Shown in pieces: positions 1 through 37,505 of a stretch of DNA of 64,000 nt. The first letter of the stretch is position 1. Every line of letters begins with the position of its first letter. The DNA is taken from the NCBI GenBank assembly GCA_030248215.1, contig JASANG010000788.1, positions 19,636-83,635 on the forward strand. The letters run 5' to 3'. The DNA is from Enoplolaimus lenunculus. Its lineage: Eukaryota > Nematoda > Enoplea > Enoplida > Thoracostomopsidae. A program made the translations under genes and the position numbers. The notes below the pieces were generated by a model. The model did not search any database. It was not told where the DNA came from and saw nothing but the letters and a program-made list of their open reading frames with translations.

Positions 1-597
1 AATTAGACTTAGGTATATATTAGCTGAATTCTGACGGGGTGCAACAGAGACAATGGAGAAGTCGTCCGTGTTGCACGAATGGTTGCATTTGGCGACCGAT
101 CAGGAAATGGGGCAGGAGGGGCATCCGGCGGAGACTCAGAGTCAGGAACGGTACGAAATTAACTCTAAAAATTCCTTTTTAGGTGCTCATACGGGCTGTC
201 TAAAAAAGCAATTAAGGAAATTGTTTTTTCAATTTTTTGGTGCTTATAACATACAGCTAAGAATAGTTGTCTATAACCATCCAAAAATTAACTCATTCTT
301 TAAAATTAAGGATAACATTCCAATGCTGCTGCGCGCAGGTGTGATATATAAGTTTATATGTTCCAACTGTCAGTTGGACTACATTGGGTCAACCAATCGT
401 CAGCTATTTAAGCGCATCTGTGAACATCAGCTTATTTCGGATAGAACACAAAAACCGACAGAATCCAGTGCACGACTTAAATCTGCAATCTCGGATCACT
501 GTCACAAATGCAACCATTCGTGCAACACGGACGACTTCTCCATTGTCTCTGTTGCACCCCGTCAGAATTCAGCTAATATATATAAGTCTAATTTTGC
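1..597. repeat. Inverted repeat arms of the PLE fragment (1-90 versus 507-597)
   Basis: Bases 1-90 are an almost exact reverse complement of 507-597. The match runs through GCAACAGAGACAATGGAGAA on the left and TTCTCCATTGTCTCTGTTGC on the right and breaks only in a TATATA tract. The arms enclose about 415 bp. An inverted partial copy at the truncated 5' end is a known peculiarity of Penelope-like insertions. The left arm may extend beyond the window. Confidence 0.9.
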
Positions 598-690
598 GCT
601 CCATATATTAGAATCGCTCTTCATACGCAATTTCAATCCTAAATTAAATGTGCACAGCAATATATATACTTATATATTTGTTTAAAATGT
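1..690 (+). mobile_element. Penelope-like element, 5'-truncated 3' end (GIY-YIG domain)
   Basis: From about 150 to 685 the plus frame encodes the C-terminal part of a Penelope-like ORF2. It shows GVIYKFICSNCQLDYIGSTN (GIY...YIG with the CxxC insert typical of Penelope-like endonucleases), then RQLFKRICEHQ and a terminal FALHILESLFIRNFNPKLN helix region. The same segment of the array at 42.8-64 kb is clearly homologous but differs at many residues, so this is an older or separate subfamily. No reverse transcriptase core is present, so the copy is 5'-truncated. The open frame appears to start at 53, but its first part is read from an inverted copy of the element's own 3' sequence, so it is not a true N-terminus. 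Confidence 0.85.
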
Positions 691-768
691 TCACTTAATA
701 AAAGGTTGTTGCCAGGTTCACTGTTTTGGTTTTTGACCTTGTATATATTCTATATATATAGTGCTTAC

Positions 769-8689
<7,921 letters not shown>

Positions 8690-9446
8690 TGTTGTTGATA
8701 TATGATGTATTATATATAATAGCAGCTTTTTAGGAGCTTAGGTATATATATTATATATACTTTAACGATAATAAAACACTGATGTGTTGCAGAAAGTTGC
8801 GAATACCTATATATAGTGCACTAATAAACCCAACGCCGGAAAAGCGTTCAAAACATGTCGAAGATAATTGCGTATTAACGAAAAAGCGAAAGCGAAAAAC
8901 GTGGTTTTGTTCTAAAAAGTGCGGAAGCGATTTACGGAAAGCCACTCTTGTATGGCGGCTACAAATTTCACTGTTTTGGTAGGAAAATCGCAAGCATGAA
9001 AAGTGAAAAGTTCAGACGCCTGAATATATATATATATAGGTATATATATTCCACAGGCGTATGAATTTTCAATTTTTCCAGTTTCCAAAACCAAACATAT
9101 GCTTTTTTCTACCAAACCAGCTGAGTTCCTAGCGGGAAAAAAAGGGCCCACTCCTGGTCATAAGTTTTACACCTTGGAAAACGTGAAACCCCTGTGCTAT
9201 ACATGGGCCATCATGTTTACTGGCGTTGTATATATTGTTCGCGTTAACAAATTGTGGCGCGATCAATCATCGCTTCTTGGAAAGCGTGAACATGCATGGT
9301 CTAAATTACTGAATTGACCCCCCACTTTTCAGAATAGATTGGCGCCCATGGCTGAATGGTGCCATGAAGAATGCGGAAAAAAAACAAAGGGATTGTTTAT
9401 ATATTTGTGGGCTCTGCGTTCCAAAAGTATCAGGACAATGGCCCAT

Positions 9447-11512
9447 GTTACGCTGAGGGCCGTCCCGCTGTCCCGGGACAGTGGGACAGCCGGGACAGTG
9501 GGACAGCGGGACAGTAGGACAGCGGGACTGTCCTACTAACCCATTGTCCCGCTGTCCTGCTGTCCCACTGTCCTACTGTCCCACTGTCCTACTGTCCCAC
9601 TGTCCTACTGTCCCGCTGTCCTACTGTCCCGCTGTCCTACTGTCCCGCTGTCCCACTGTCCTGCTGTCCCACTGTCCTGCTGTCCTGCTGTCCCACTGTC
9701 CCGCTGTCCTACTGTCCTACTGTCCCACAGTCCTACTGTCCCGCTGTCCTACTGTCCCGCTGTCCCACTGTCCCGCTGTCCCGCTGTCCTACTGCCTACT
9801 GTCCTACTGTCCCGCTGTCCTACCGTCCCACTGTCCCGCTGTCCCACTGTCCCGCTGTCCTACGGTCCAGCTGTCCCACTGTCCCACTGTCCTACTGTCC
9901 TGCTGTCCCACTGTCCAACTGTCCCGCTGTCCCGCTGTCCTACTGTCCCGCTGTCCTACTGTCCAGCTTTCCTACTGTCCTACTGTCCCACTGTCCTACT
10001 GTCCAACTGTCCCGCTGTCCTACTGTCCCGCTGTCCTACTGTCCCGTTGTCCTACTGTCCCGCTGTCCTACTGTTCCGCTGTCCTAATGTCCCGCTGTCC
10101 TACTGTCCCGCTGTCCTACTGTCCTGCTGTCCCACTGTCCTACTGTCCTGCTGTCCCACTGTCCTACTGTCCCACTGTCCCGCTGTCCTACTGTCCCGCT
10201 GTCCTACTGTCCCGCTGTCCTACTGTCCAGCTTTCCTACTGTCCTACTGTCCCACTGTCCTACTGTCCCGCTGTCCTACTGTCCCGCTGTCCCACTGTCC
10301 CGCTGTCCTACTGTCCAGCTGTCCTACTGTCCCGCTGTCCCACTGTCCCGCTGTCCTACTGTCCCACTGTCCTACTGTCCTGCTGTCCCACTGTCCTACT
10401 GTCCCACTGTCCCGCTGTCCTACTGTCCCGCTGTCCTACTGTCCCGCTGTCCTACTGTCCAGCTTTCCTACTGTCCTACTGTCCCGCTGTCCTACTGTCC
10501 CGCTGTCCTACTGTCCCACTGTCCTACTGTCCCACTGTCCCGCTGTCCTACTGTCCCGCTGTCCTACTGTCCCGCTGTCCTACTGTCCAGCTTTCCTACT
10601 GTCCTACTGTCCCACTGTCCTACTGTCCAACTGTCCCGCTGTCCTACTGTCCCGCTGTCCTACTGTCCCGCTGTCCTACTGTCCCGCTGTCCTAATGTCC
10701 CGCTGTCCTACTGTCCTGCTGTCCTGCTGTCCCACTGTCCTACTGTCCTGCTGTCCCACTGTCCTACTGTCCCGCTGTCCTACTGTCCCACTGTCCTACT
10801 GTCCCACTGTCCTACTGTCCCGCTGTCCTACTGTCCCGCTGTCCTACTGTCCAGCTTTCCTACTGTCCTACTGTCCCACTGTCCTACTGTCCTACTGTCC
10901 CGCTGTCCTACTGTCCCGCTGTCCTACTGTCCCGCTGTCCTACTGTCCCGCTGTCCTACTGTCCCGCTGTCCTACTGTCCTGCTGTCCTGCTGTCCCACT
11001 GTCCTACTGTCCTGCTGTCCCACTGTCCTACTGTCCCGCTGTCCTACTGTCCCGCTGTCCTACTGTCCCGCTGTCCTACTGTCCAGCTTTCCTACTGTCC
11101 TACTGTCCCGCTGTCCTACTGTCCCGCTGTCCTACTGTCCCGCTGTCCTACTGTCCAGCTTTCCTACTGTCCTACTGTCCCACTGTCCTACTGTCCAGCT
11201 TTCCTACTGTCCTACTGTCCCACTGTCCTACTGTCCAACTGTCCCGCTGTCCTACTGTCCCGCTGTCCTACTGTCCAGCTTTCCTACTGTCCTACTGTCC
11301 CGCTGTCCTACTGTCCCGTTGTCCCACTGTCCCGCTGTCCTACTGTCCCGCTGTCCTACTGTCCCGCTGTCCTACTGTCCAGCTTTCCTACTGTCCTACT
11401 GTCCCACTGTCCAATTGTCCGCTGTCCTACTGTCCCGCTGTCCTACTGTCCCGTTGTCCTACTGTCCCGCTGTCCCACTGTCCCGGGACAGCGGGACGGC
11501 CCTCAGCGTAAC
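9447..11512. repeat. 2-kb minisatellite (10-bp unit) enclosed by long inverted repeats
   Basis: The core, about 9540-11480, is made of CTGTCC-type decamers (variants of CCTACTGTCC and CCGCTGTCCT) in roughly 190 copies. It is bounded by inverted arms: GTTACGCTGAGGGCCGTCCC starts at 9447 and the complement ends at 11512, about 43 bp in all, with CCCGGGACAG at the inner edge. Long Pro/Leu/Ser/Cys-rich open frames (PTVPLSYCPAVLLSRC) exist in all three plus frames only because the unit lacks stops; they are not genes. GGCCCATGTTAC at the left edge links it to the GGCC(A/C)ATGTTAC MITE family (27403, 30336, 39432). Confidence 0.9.
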
Positions 11513-11800
11513 AGGCTTGTCCTAATAAAAACAAGGTGGGAAAGAAAAGGCTATTTCGAAAACGGTACCAGTATATATATATATATATATTATATATATA
11601 TATTTAGGCTTGAAAATCCTGACAAGTTTCTGCTAAGTGTAGACAGGCCGAAAACTAAAAATTGTGATGCATTATGAACGGTATATATATATATAGTATT
11701 TTTTCGTAGTTAAAGGAAGTCTAGAGGTGTCACAGTTGATGACAATATATATAATTTGCAACGAGTTGACGGAATGCCAGACATATATGACGAGAAAACC

Positions 11801-12086
11801 CTATTTTGGCCGCAGCGCTTTTCGCTCGGGATTTTGGGAAATTGGCATTTTGGGCGCAGCGTTTTTCGCTCGGGATTTTGGGACTTTGGGAATTTGGGCG
11901 CAGCATTTTTCGCTCGGGATCTTGGGACTTTGGGATTTTGGGCGCAGCGTTTTTTAGCTCGAGATTTTAGGAAATTGGGATTTTGGCCGCAGCGCTTTTC
12001 GCTCGGGAGCGTAGGCTTATATATAGGCTTGAGGCGTCTAAAAGGTTCTTGCCGTTGCCACTGGACAGCTTGACGGCCCTCAGCGT
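11801..12086. repeat. About 45-bp tandem repeat and CCCTCAGCGT arm
   Basis: Nearly five copies of CGCAGCGTTTTTCGCTCGGG followed by ATTTTGGGA-type sequence. The block ends near a GACGGCCCTCAGCGT copy (12072-12086), the same sequence as the arm of the 9447-11512 element. Short open frames cross it on both strands but are repeat-driven. Confidence 0.8.
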
Positions 12087-12248
12087 GTTTTATAAGCCAT
12101 AACCTATAGTTCTGGTGTTGCGGCCCTCGCGCATGGCCGTCGTTTATAAACATTTATATAATAATGAAAAATCAATAAAAACAAGTTTACTTCAAAAACG
12201 CAATATTTCACTATAAGTTGCAATATATATAAAGCACGTGTTTATAGC

Positions 12249-12700
12249 TCGACACTCGTACAAGTTCGACAGTTTATAGCAATTTTGACATCATTCGAAG
12301 GTACCTATTCAGCCAGTGGTTTGGCTTTTAAACTCTCAGATTTTAAACATTTAAATTCGTTCTATGATTGGTTGAATTTTTCCGTCATATCATCAGGCTG
12401 AGTGCTATTGGCTACCGTAATCACGTCATATATATTTGTCTTGTAAAAAGTAGCAGTTTGTTTTTAGCTTTCGAATGCCTGTTTGCCGAGAAATTGAAAG
12501 GTTTTGAAAAGCAGTAGCTTAACTTTTTTGATTTCGTTTGAAAGCTAACAATGGTTTTAAAGTATATATATATGTAACTTTCAACTATGTTGGTTCTGTC
12601 CGAAAAGAAACAGCAGATTTTTAAAGAAAGGTCACTTTATTGGCATTCCTTATTCGACACATTTAAATTGTAAAAGTCGACGCTCATTTTTAAGGTCGAC
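12249..12700 (+). promoter_or_regulatory. Second TCGACACT-pair and ATTGG region, upstream of 12778
   Basis: CTCGACACTCG (12249), TTCGACAG (12264), GTCGACGCT (12676) and GTCGACATT (12695) form two pairs about 430 bp apart. GATTGGTTG near 12367 and ATTGGCTAC near 12409 lie between. The geometry matches 2005-2466 although most bases differ, which suggests conserved sites rather than a recent copy. The start codon at 12778 follows 77 bp after the last site. Confidence 0.45.
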
Positions 12701-12777
12701 ATTCGATACAAATCTGTGTCCGTTACAGAATTTGTTTAGACACAAGTAAGATTTAAACATATATAATCCATTTCAAC

Positions 12778-13261
12778 ATGGCAAGAATTAAAATGACACC
12801 AAGATGCTCAGTTAGACGTGAAACGCGACTTCCTGTTGCAAAAAACCAAGAACAAAGGCTCAATTTAACGTAACTATTCATCAGTGCATTCAGTTGGAGC
12901 TTTAGAAGTTTTACCGTGCCACAACAGTATTTTATAAATATTAAATATTTCATCTTAAATGTAACATAAGTTGAATCTAGTGTTCAAAGTGAAAACATTG
13001 CATTTTTATTATATACCTAGAGCTTTAAAATTTTTTGTTGACTTAGGTATATTGTTGTATATATATAACGAGTCAAATATCGTTTCTAACACTAGCATAT
13101 AAAATACAAACTATTGCAGACAAAAAGGTTCGGCCTGTTTTACACATGGTCCAGCGAGAATAGGTATGGTCAATGCGATACGTATATCTGCAGAAATTGA
13201 AACGCAGTTTCCTAAAATATATATGACTCGACAAGATGCATTTAGTATATATGACTTTTGA
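12778..13261 (+). CDS. Possible two-exon gene for a 77-residue basic protein
   Basis: Exon 1 12778-12869 begins ATGGCAAGAATTAAAATG and ends at a GTAACT donor in phase 2. Exon 2 13120-13261 follows a CTATTGCAG acceptor in the matching phase and ends at TGA. The N-terminus MARIKMTPRCSVRRETRLP matches the homologous peptide at 2585 and agrees with the histone H3 tail (MARTKQTARKS) at 7 of its first 11 positions. The rest (HGPARIGMVNAIRISAEI) has no recognised domain. The GT donor is only moderate. Alternatives are a 31-residue ORF ending at 12873, or no gene. Confidence 0.3.
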
Positions 13262-13792
13262 TCGAATGTTGTCAGTGGGGGCATGAGGACACTTGTGGGA
13301 TAGCTACGAAGGCGACCTATTTCTGCCGCAAATGTTTTGATGAAGTTATATAAATGACTGCCCTGTCGTTCTTAAAGAAGTCCACTCTATATCTTAAAAA
13401 TTTTCGGTATCAAAACCATCTGCGTTTATATAATACCTTTTATTTTATTGTGACAATTATTGGTTGATGTGTCACAATTCAGCGAAAGTGTCGCAGTCGA
13501 GCAAGCAATGGGAAATCTAGCGTCACAATACGCAAAATTGGCCGTTGTCGTTTGTTCACTTCAAAAATTTTACAACGCAAAAAATATGGAAATGGTTTGC
13601 AGATTTCTAATATATAGAGATCATACCTTCAAAACATTTTAATACAACTCACACAATGCTTCATAACACATAGTAAAATAAGCGTATACCTATATATATA
13701 AAATTGCAAAATATAGGTATGTAATATAGGTATTCGATCAAATAAAAATCACTATGAAGTCGTGCATTGAACGTTTGCGCAACTTTAACCAA

Positions 13793-13972
<180 letters not shown>

Positions 13973-13981
13973 GTTCGTTTT

Positions 13982-14593
13982 TTACTCAAGCACAGGAAAC
14001 AATTCTAACTGTCCTGATCGAATAATGCTACAAAGATGTTCTCTCATGTGTGAAAATATGTATTTCATGGTACATGGATCTTTTTTCATAGCTATGCATA
14101 TTGCATTTGCAATAGCAAAAAGGCCGCAGTCGACAAGGTTCGGCTGCTTTTGCACCATTAGCATTACAACAGAATCCGTAAACATTGCATCGTCATTAGT
14201 GCCATACAACTCAAATAGTTGTGATGTTAACTTTTTGGTGACGTGGTTCTGGTATAAGCTGTCAGCCACGTAAACTACTCCTCCGATACGTGCTGTTGCT
14301 ACCCAGTGAAAATGCCCCGTATGTAATATTTGAATATGGTCCCCCTTAACCGGATTAAATCTTCGCTGGCTATATAACGATGACTGAAATTTGTAGCCGT
14401 TGTAGCAACATATCAACCGTTGTATGACTTCGATCGGCCGGTCATCCAACGCAGACCCTTTCAGAATTTCTTTGCGAATCAGTTTATAATCATCGTTTCC
14501 AGATATTTGCAATGGTTTCAAAGGAACCAACTTTCTTGCACCAATTTTCACTCCAGCGCTGCGATTGTTGCAGGCACTGCTGCCAAGATCGTC
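13982..14593 (-). CDS. Ulp1-like (C48-type) cysteine protease, terminal exon
   Basis: Open from a TTTCATAG acceptor at 14594 in phase 0 to TAA at 13982, 203 residues. The catalytic set of Ulp1/SENP proteases is visible in order: His in [10 protein letters not shown], Asp in VVYVADSLY, Gln in MVQKQPN and Cys in [12 protein letters not shown]. These enzymes cut SUMO-like modifiers or, in transposon-borne versions, unknown substrates. Length fits one catalytic domain. No in-frame ATG precedes the catalytic His, so at least one upstream exon is required and none is visible in the 640 bp to the SET gene stop at 15231. Upstream phase-0 donors exist in the SET gene (31457, 29985, 28603, 28001), so it could be an alternative last exon of that gene, or a separate gene with an unseen first exon. 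Confidence 0.8.
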   Translation of the reverse strand, partial: DDLGSSACNNRSAGVKIGARKLVPLKPLQISGNDDYKLIRKEILKGSALDDRPIEVIQRLICCYNGYKFQSSLYSQRRFNPVKGDHIQILHTGHFHWVATARIGGVVYVADSLYQNHVTKKLTSQLFELYGTNDDAMFTDSVVMLMVQKQPNLVDCGLFAIANAICIAMKKDPCTMKYIFSHMREHLCSIIRSGQLELFPVLE

Positions 14594-14747
14594 CTATGAA
14601 AATGTAGTGTTTTAAAATTGCTATTTTGGTTACGTTGCGTAGGTAACCTAGTTCGTAATGCAATATATATATGGTGTGCTAGCAAGACAAAATAATGAAA
14701 CCAAAACATTTATATATATATATATATAATATAGGATATATATATAT

Positions 14748-15166
14748 TAGGGATGTGCCGATACCAACATTGTTGCCGATGCCGATACCTACCGACGCCG
14801 ATGCAGATTCAAACTTTATACACCATGCTTAATTAACAGATAGGATATATACTACATTACATCATTATATGAAGACTTAAAAAACCTAACCATAATAAAC
14901 GATTATAATTTTTAGACGAACGGTTCATTTCAATTAATTTTTTCAAACACAGACACAAGAAAGATATCAGTTTTCCTGACCGGACACACTGATTTGCGCT
15001 CAGAAATGAAATTGATAACATTCAAACTGATTGTGATGTGCAAAAAGTATCGGCAAAGAAATGGCAATTTTTATGCAGTGCCGATGCCGATACTCACGAA
15101 AACTGCCGATTATTATATATATATATACCGATGCCGATGCCGATGCCGATTACCGGCACATCCATA
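14748..15166. mobile_element. GCCGAT-rich TIR element (hAT-like, non-autonomous)
   Basis: Starts TAGGGATGTGCCGATA and ends TACCGGCACATCCATA, inverted with 14 of 16 matches. Both ends continue into GCCGATGCCGAT simple repeats. The middle holds no transposase frame. TAGGGATG-type ends suggest hAT, but no 8-bp target duplication is evident. It lies between the SET and Ulp1-like exons. Confidence 0.6.
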
Positions 15167-15230
15167 AACGTATGTTTATGTTGCATATTAATTAGCAATA
15201 AAATCAACAAAGCTTCAATTTTCTTTAAAA

Positions 15231-33205
<17,975 letters not shown>

Positions 33206-33209
33206 CTGC

Positions 33210-36090
33210 ATGACATATATATAATTTGTTAAATGTTAGAACAAAATTTTGTTCTGTTCCTGATGAAACAATACAAAATATAAGCAAGGCGCTCTCCGTC
33301 TCCCTGTATCTCTCATAAAATTATTCTATAAATGGGACGCACGTTTTCACAGACGTTGAACGTACAATAAGGAATGAATCATTTTAAGTATAGGGTCCAA
33401 TATATATTTAACGGAAACCAAGTTAAAAAATGTGTCGAAAGAAAACTCAGTTGTCACAGCGGCGCTTCGCACCGGAAGCAAATTAAAATAACAAGTTATC
33501 AAAACCACGGCCCATCTATAGAACATGGCCGGAACAGTGGTGTAAACCATATTCCTAAGTCTAAGCCTAAATGTATATATATGTGTATATATGTATATAT
33601 ATTTATATGAATCGTCAAATAGAAATTGCACCCACCAAAGCTCTATAACTTTGCGTTCCGCGAAAAAAATTGTACACAAAAACGAGGAAACTTTAATGGT
33701 CAGGCCCCAATTGGGCTTTGGGAAGCTCTTCCACAAGCACTGAATAGTGGTTTTGGCCCAAGTAAACAAAGGGTCCCTCTCAATTTCCTGAGTTCCCAAT
33801 TTCTTAAAATCCCTCCCACAACATTTCGTAAAATAAAAAACTTAAAAACCAGTAGTGTTGTTCTAGCATAGCGCAACAACGCAGCGTAACAAAAACGTGG
33901 CGGGAAGTAGTGTGCAGTGCCCTACCAATGTATAATAAATAGTTGTTTTGCACTTCTAAAAACACGTCTGGTGTCGGTGTGAACAGCAAACACAAATTTT
34001 GAAGCGACAGAGAGACCGCAATAATCGACCTTCGGCCGCTGCGGCTCTGGCAGTATTTTTCCAAAACTACGTACGTAGCTTCACCGCATATGGATCAAAA
34101 CTTATTGTCCTCCGGCCGGCTCCAATATTTTTCACTTCCCCTTGCGCCCTTCGCTGACCTATCTATTTTCACCATTTAGATATTATACGTGTTTAACTGT
34201 AAAATGTGTGAAATTTCCAAACCCATTTATTATCACCGTTAGAACTTGCCTATCCCTTAAGTTCGAGTGCTTGTGCCTCTCAGGTAGGTTCAGCTGGCAA
34301 GTGGTTATGCCTGCAGCCGGACTGCCTGCGGTCTTGGGGTTCGCACCGTTTGCCAATAAGTGCCGAGCAAATGCAAATGCAGGCCCATGGCGTAGCTAGC
34401 TCCAGCTCTAAAGCTTGTTTGAAACTTTTCTTCAAGGGAAAGCAAAAAAATTTCAAATTTCCAGAAAAGGTTGGGTTGAGCCCCTGCCCCCGCTGGCCTT
34501 GAGCCTGCTTGCATAGCCTGGTATATTAAAAGCGCTACTTTCATTAGTTTGGTCGTCCATTTCCGATTTCCGGATCGGATCCAGAAACTACAGTTAGGAA
34601 GTGGTGTCAGGTTAACAAAACTTCTTGAATGATGTCACACGAGGCCTAACCGATCTTTAATCAAACGAGAAAATTTGGTATTGATATCTGCTGGCGCTGG
34701 GCGCTGGCGAAAGTAAGGCTTCGTGGAGCCGTGGAGCCCCTTTTCTATGAATTCTCCAGTGGTACGTAAACCTAGTTTATAAACGTATACCTATTATATT
34801 CCAAACAGAAAAAAGAACGTTTTATTTCGGATTTTATTTAATATACACAACAAAATTTAATATTTAAATTTGAGTCAGAATGCAGCTTTTAATGCGAGAG
34901 CATTAATATTTTTCAAACAAGGGCCGGGGCCCTACTAAAAGCAGAAGTTAAAATACAAAGCAAAAGCAGTATATAAACCACTACAACTAGAGATTTCAAC
35001 AAAATTTCTTCAGAAACTAGAAAAAGAAACACCCTCATAAACTATATATATTCCACAATGAAAGGAAACTTTTTGGCTTCCAACATTTATTCACTTCACT
35101 CGTTGGCTCACCGACAATGGCGGATCAATGGGGGGCCACCACGGCCGTGGCTCCCAATATCTATATTCAGTAAATGAGACATTCTAATATATAGATTTAA
35201 TACATGTTCAGGTCAACTCTGAAAATAAAGAAACTAAAACCCAGATTAAATATATATACAAAATAACGGGTACAATAAAATATTTAAATAGGTTAGGTTT
35301 GCTGCTGTCGAGTTGACCTGAACATGTAATCTATATATATATGCATATACATACCTATATATTTATATATTTATATAAAAACCGCAGTTATATCTACCTT
35401 TCGGATCGATCATCAACTTTTCCGACGTGATTGGGAACTGTCAGGTATATATGTTCTATTGTACGGATCTACAAACAACATCTTTGGACAGGTAAACTGT
35501 ACTATAGTAGGGTGCCAACAGATACGTAGTAAAAATAACGGAAACGGAAAACGGGTATTGAATGATAAAAGTTTCAAAAATGTTTTATTTTTATCCAACA
35601 TAGTCGATATCTGGTCTTAAAAATTTCAAAAAATGGGGGATGCAACGAAATTTTTTATAAATTTGGATGAATTTCGTAAAATTACATTTCGAATAATTGC
35701 CGCATACGGACACCGATTTTTAACCTAAACGGAGACGGAAACGGATGCCCGGTTACACCCTTTTAAATATTTCAATGCATCCGCCGTTTTTTCTTTAAAA
35801 CTTTGAAAGCCTGAATATAGAGTTCAACGCGAATTCCTGCAAAAATTATATTCATGTTCCTGTTCCTGTTCCTGCGTTCAAGGATACATGAACCTCAAGT
35901 TTTACATTTTTGTGTAAAAATTAGGTATTATATATTAAAAATATGCTCATTCTACACATAGGCTTAGGCTTAGGCTTAAACTTAGGCTTAAGAATATGGT
36001 CATTCCTACGCTTAGGCTAAGGCTTTAGGCTTCGAAGTAGGCTTCCGCCCCTATTCTTTACATTGGCCCTCAAATGCATAATTTATATAC
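33210..36090. other. Gap between SET gene and zinc-finger exon
   Basis: Mostly repeat-derived sequence with TATATA tracts; CTGTTCCTGTTCCTG relics near 35850-35900; GC-richer anonymous sequence at 34.3-34.7 kb. One possible last exon is listed at 35413-35501. No other gene is supported. Confidence 0.4.
35413..35501 (-). CDS. Possible terminal exon, 28 residues
   Basis: After a CTACTATAG acceptor the frame reads QFTCPKMLFVDPYNRTYIPD then SSQSRRKS and stops at 35413. The composition looks coding and basic at the end, but neither phase option (1 at 35501, 0 at 35496) fits the phase 2 donor of the zinc-finger exon. It is tentative. Confidence 0.2.
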
Positions 36091-36440
36091 CTATCATGCA
36101 CCGGATCGTCTGGAATGTCTTCTGTGGGTTGTTCAACTGATTGATCACAAGACAATTCTATCTGACCATCAGGTGTGGGATCAGGCGGCACATAAAAGTT
36201 GTTTAACGTTCGACGAAACTGTGTAGATAGGTACCTGTTTTGCATGCAAACATGAGGTCCATTAGTGCGTTGAAAATGTCGCAACAAAGTTGATAAGTCT
36301 ATTAACAGCTCTCTGTAGCCACTGTAATATTGTAAGTTGTTAAGACGGTTGGGCAACAGACCTACGTGTTTTGCACGGCAGTGCCGAAGATATTTTGTCG
36401 AAGTGCGACAAGCTTTGTTGCAGACTACGCAATAAAACAT
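36091..36440 (-). CDS. C2H2 zinc-finger protein, first coding exon
   Basis: ATG at 36440 starts MFYCVVCNKACRTSTKYLRH, which completes to a classic finger C-x2-C-x12-H-x4-H (residues 4, 7, 20, 25). The remaining 90 residues (NNLQYYSGYRELLIDLSTLL, then a polar tail) run to a GTATAT donor at 36090 in phase 2. A cluster of GTCGAC sites lies 53-140 bp upstream on the same strand. The partner exons are not found. It may be the true 5' exon of the SET gene, which would need one linking exon of phase 2 to 1, or a separate gene. Confidence 0.55.
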
Positions 36441-36492
36441 CAACGAATATATAAAATTTAAACCTATACCTAAAAGATAATAAAATGCTTTA

Positions 36493-36585
36493 TGTCGAGT
36501 GTCGACAGACAACTCGTAATCCGACAATTTGTCGACCCGTACTCTTTGACTATACAACTCGTCGACCCGACAACTATGTGGCCCA
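36493..36585 (-). promoter_or_regulatory. GTCGAC cluster upstream of the zinc-finger start
   Basis: Read on the minus strand: GGGTCGACGAG, CGGGTCGACAAATTGTCGG and CTGTCGACACTCGAC within 93 bp, ending 53 bp before the ATG at 36440. The GTCGACACTC core is shared with the sites at 2005 and 12249, also on the sense strand ahead of a start codon. Confidence 0.4.
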
Positions 36586-37505
36586 TAAAACGAACATGGG
36601 CGAGAGTTTTTCAATAAAACTAGAATAGAGTAAAAAACTTAAGCTTTAGACTTTTTTGCTTGGCTTAGGTATTGGCTTAGGGCTAGGATTAGGAATATGC
36701 GCACTTTATAGGTTAAGGCTTAAGCTTAGGAGTATATATGCTTAATAATATGTATATAATCAAGAGCCGAAACAATCGAAAGCCCTAATAAAAAGTATCG
36801 AGCGAAAAGTGTGGCGCGATTGTTGTTTTTATTCAATTGCTATGAAAATTAATATTTCGGTAGAGTCTGGTGGGGGAGATCCGGTCCCTACGGCGTCCCC
36901 ACGGGAGACATGGGGCGTGCCCCGAAAAAATTTTTGAGCCCTCAAATAGACTCGATTTATTGAACGGCCCCAAAAGTATTGGCTGATGTCTCTGCCAGTC
37001 CACCCGAGATTTCCTGTGCCCCCCTTATCAGCGCCCTTGCGTCGCCAGGCAACTACGATCTGATACTTGTCAGTGTCGGCTTGCTTCTTCGTGTCTCGGC
37101 TGTTTTAGGTGCGTCCACAGAAAATTGTATATAATTGACGGTTCACCGAATAAAATTTTGCGGTGGACTACAAGTGCAATTCAAGATTGTTTTTTAGCCC
37201 GAGACAAATGTTTTGATCGGAAACAGCAAAATTTGGGGGTACGGCCCCAATGTTCTCCACAGTATAAGACGCCCATGTGCCCCACCTTTTTAGGATCCAG
37301 ATCTATTCCCACGATTGTTGTCAAGTGTTTAAATCAAAACATTAAACCTATTTAAAATTTTAACATACCTAATGAAACGTATTTTATTTTAAAATTGTTT
37401 CGTTTTTGCAAATATATATGTCAGAATAGACAAATTGTACCTATGTCGGGGTCGGATCGATAACACAATGTTTTGTGTATTCGGCTTACGAAATGTCTGA
37501 CGACA

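Noticed and set aside
53-150. N-terminal extension of the PLE fragment frame beginning at 53
   Set aside because: The bases are the inverted copy of 507-597, so the encoded residues are antisense to the element and not part of its protein.
8782-8982. Basic plus-strand frame with KKRKRKTWFCSKKCG, divergent from the DDE-like gene
   Set aside because: An acceptor and a donor can be placed, but no neighbouring exon or second homologue supports it; the Cys pattern is incomplete. Left out as a gene, though transcripts would be worth checking.
9481-11525. Two very long open frames (404 and 492 codons) of PTVPLSYCPAVLL type
   Set aside because: The 10-bp unit lacks stop codons in these frames; a period not divisible by three cycles all frames. 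Codon content follows the repeat, not a protein.
13090-13130. AGGTTCGGCCTGTTTTACACAT resembling part of the Ulp1-like exon in the same orientation
   Set aside because: Similarity covers only about 30 bases. The same bases are explained by a phase-matched plus-strand exon, so a second protease copy is not claimed.
13276-13355. Plus-strand stretch reading WGHEDTCGIATKATYFCRKC, zinc-ribbon-like
   Set aside because: Follows a GTTGTCAG acceptor, but no upstream donor of the right phase was found; left unannotated.
36051-36614. Longer zinc-finger frame beginning upstream of the ATG at 36440
   Set aside because: The extra N-terminal part is read through the GTCGAC site cluster and AT-rich leader; the finger begins directly after the internal ATG.
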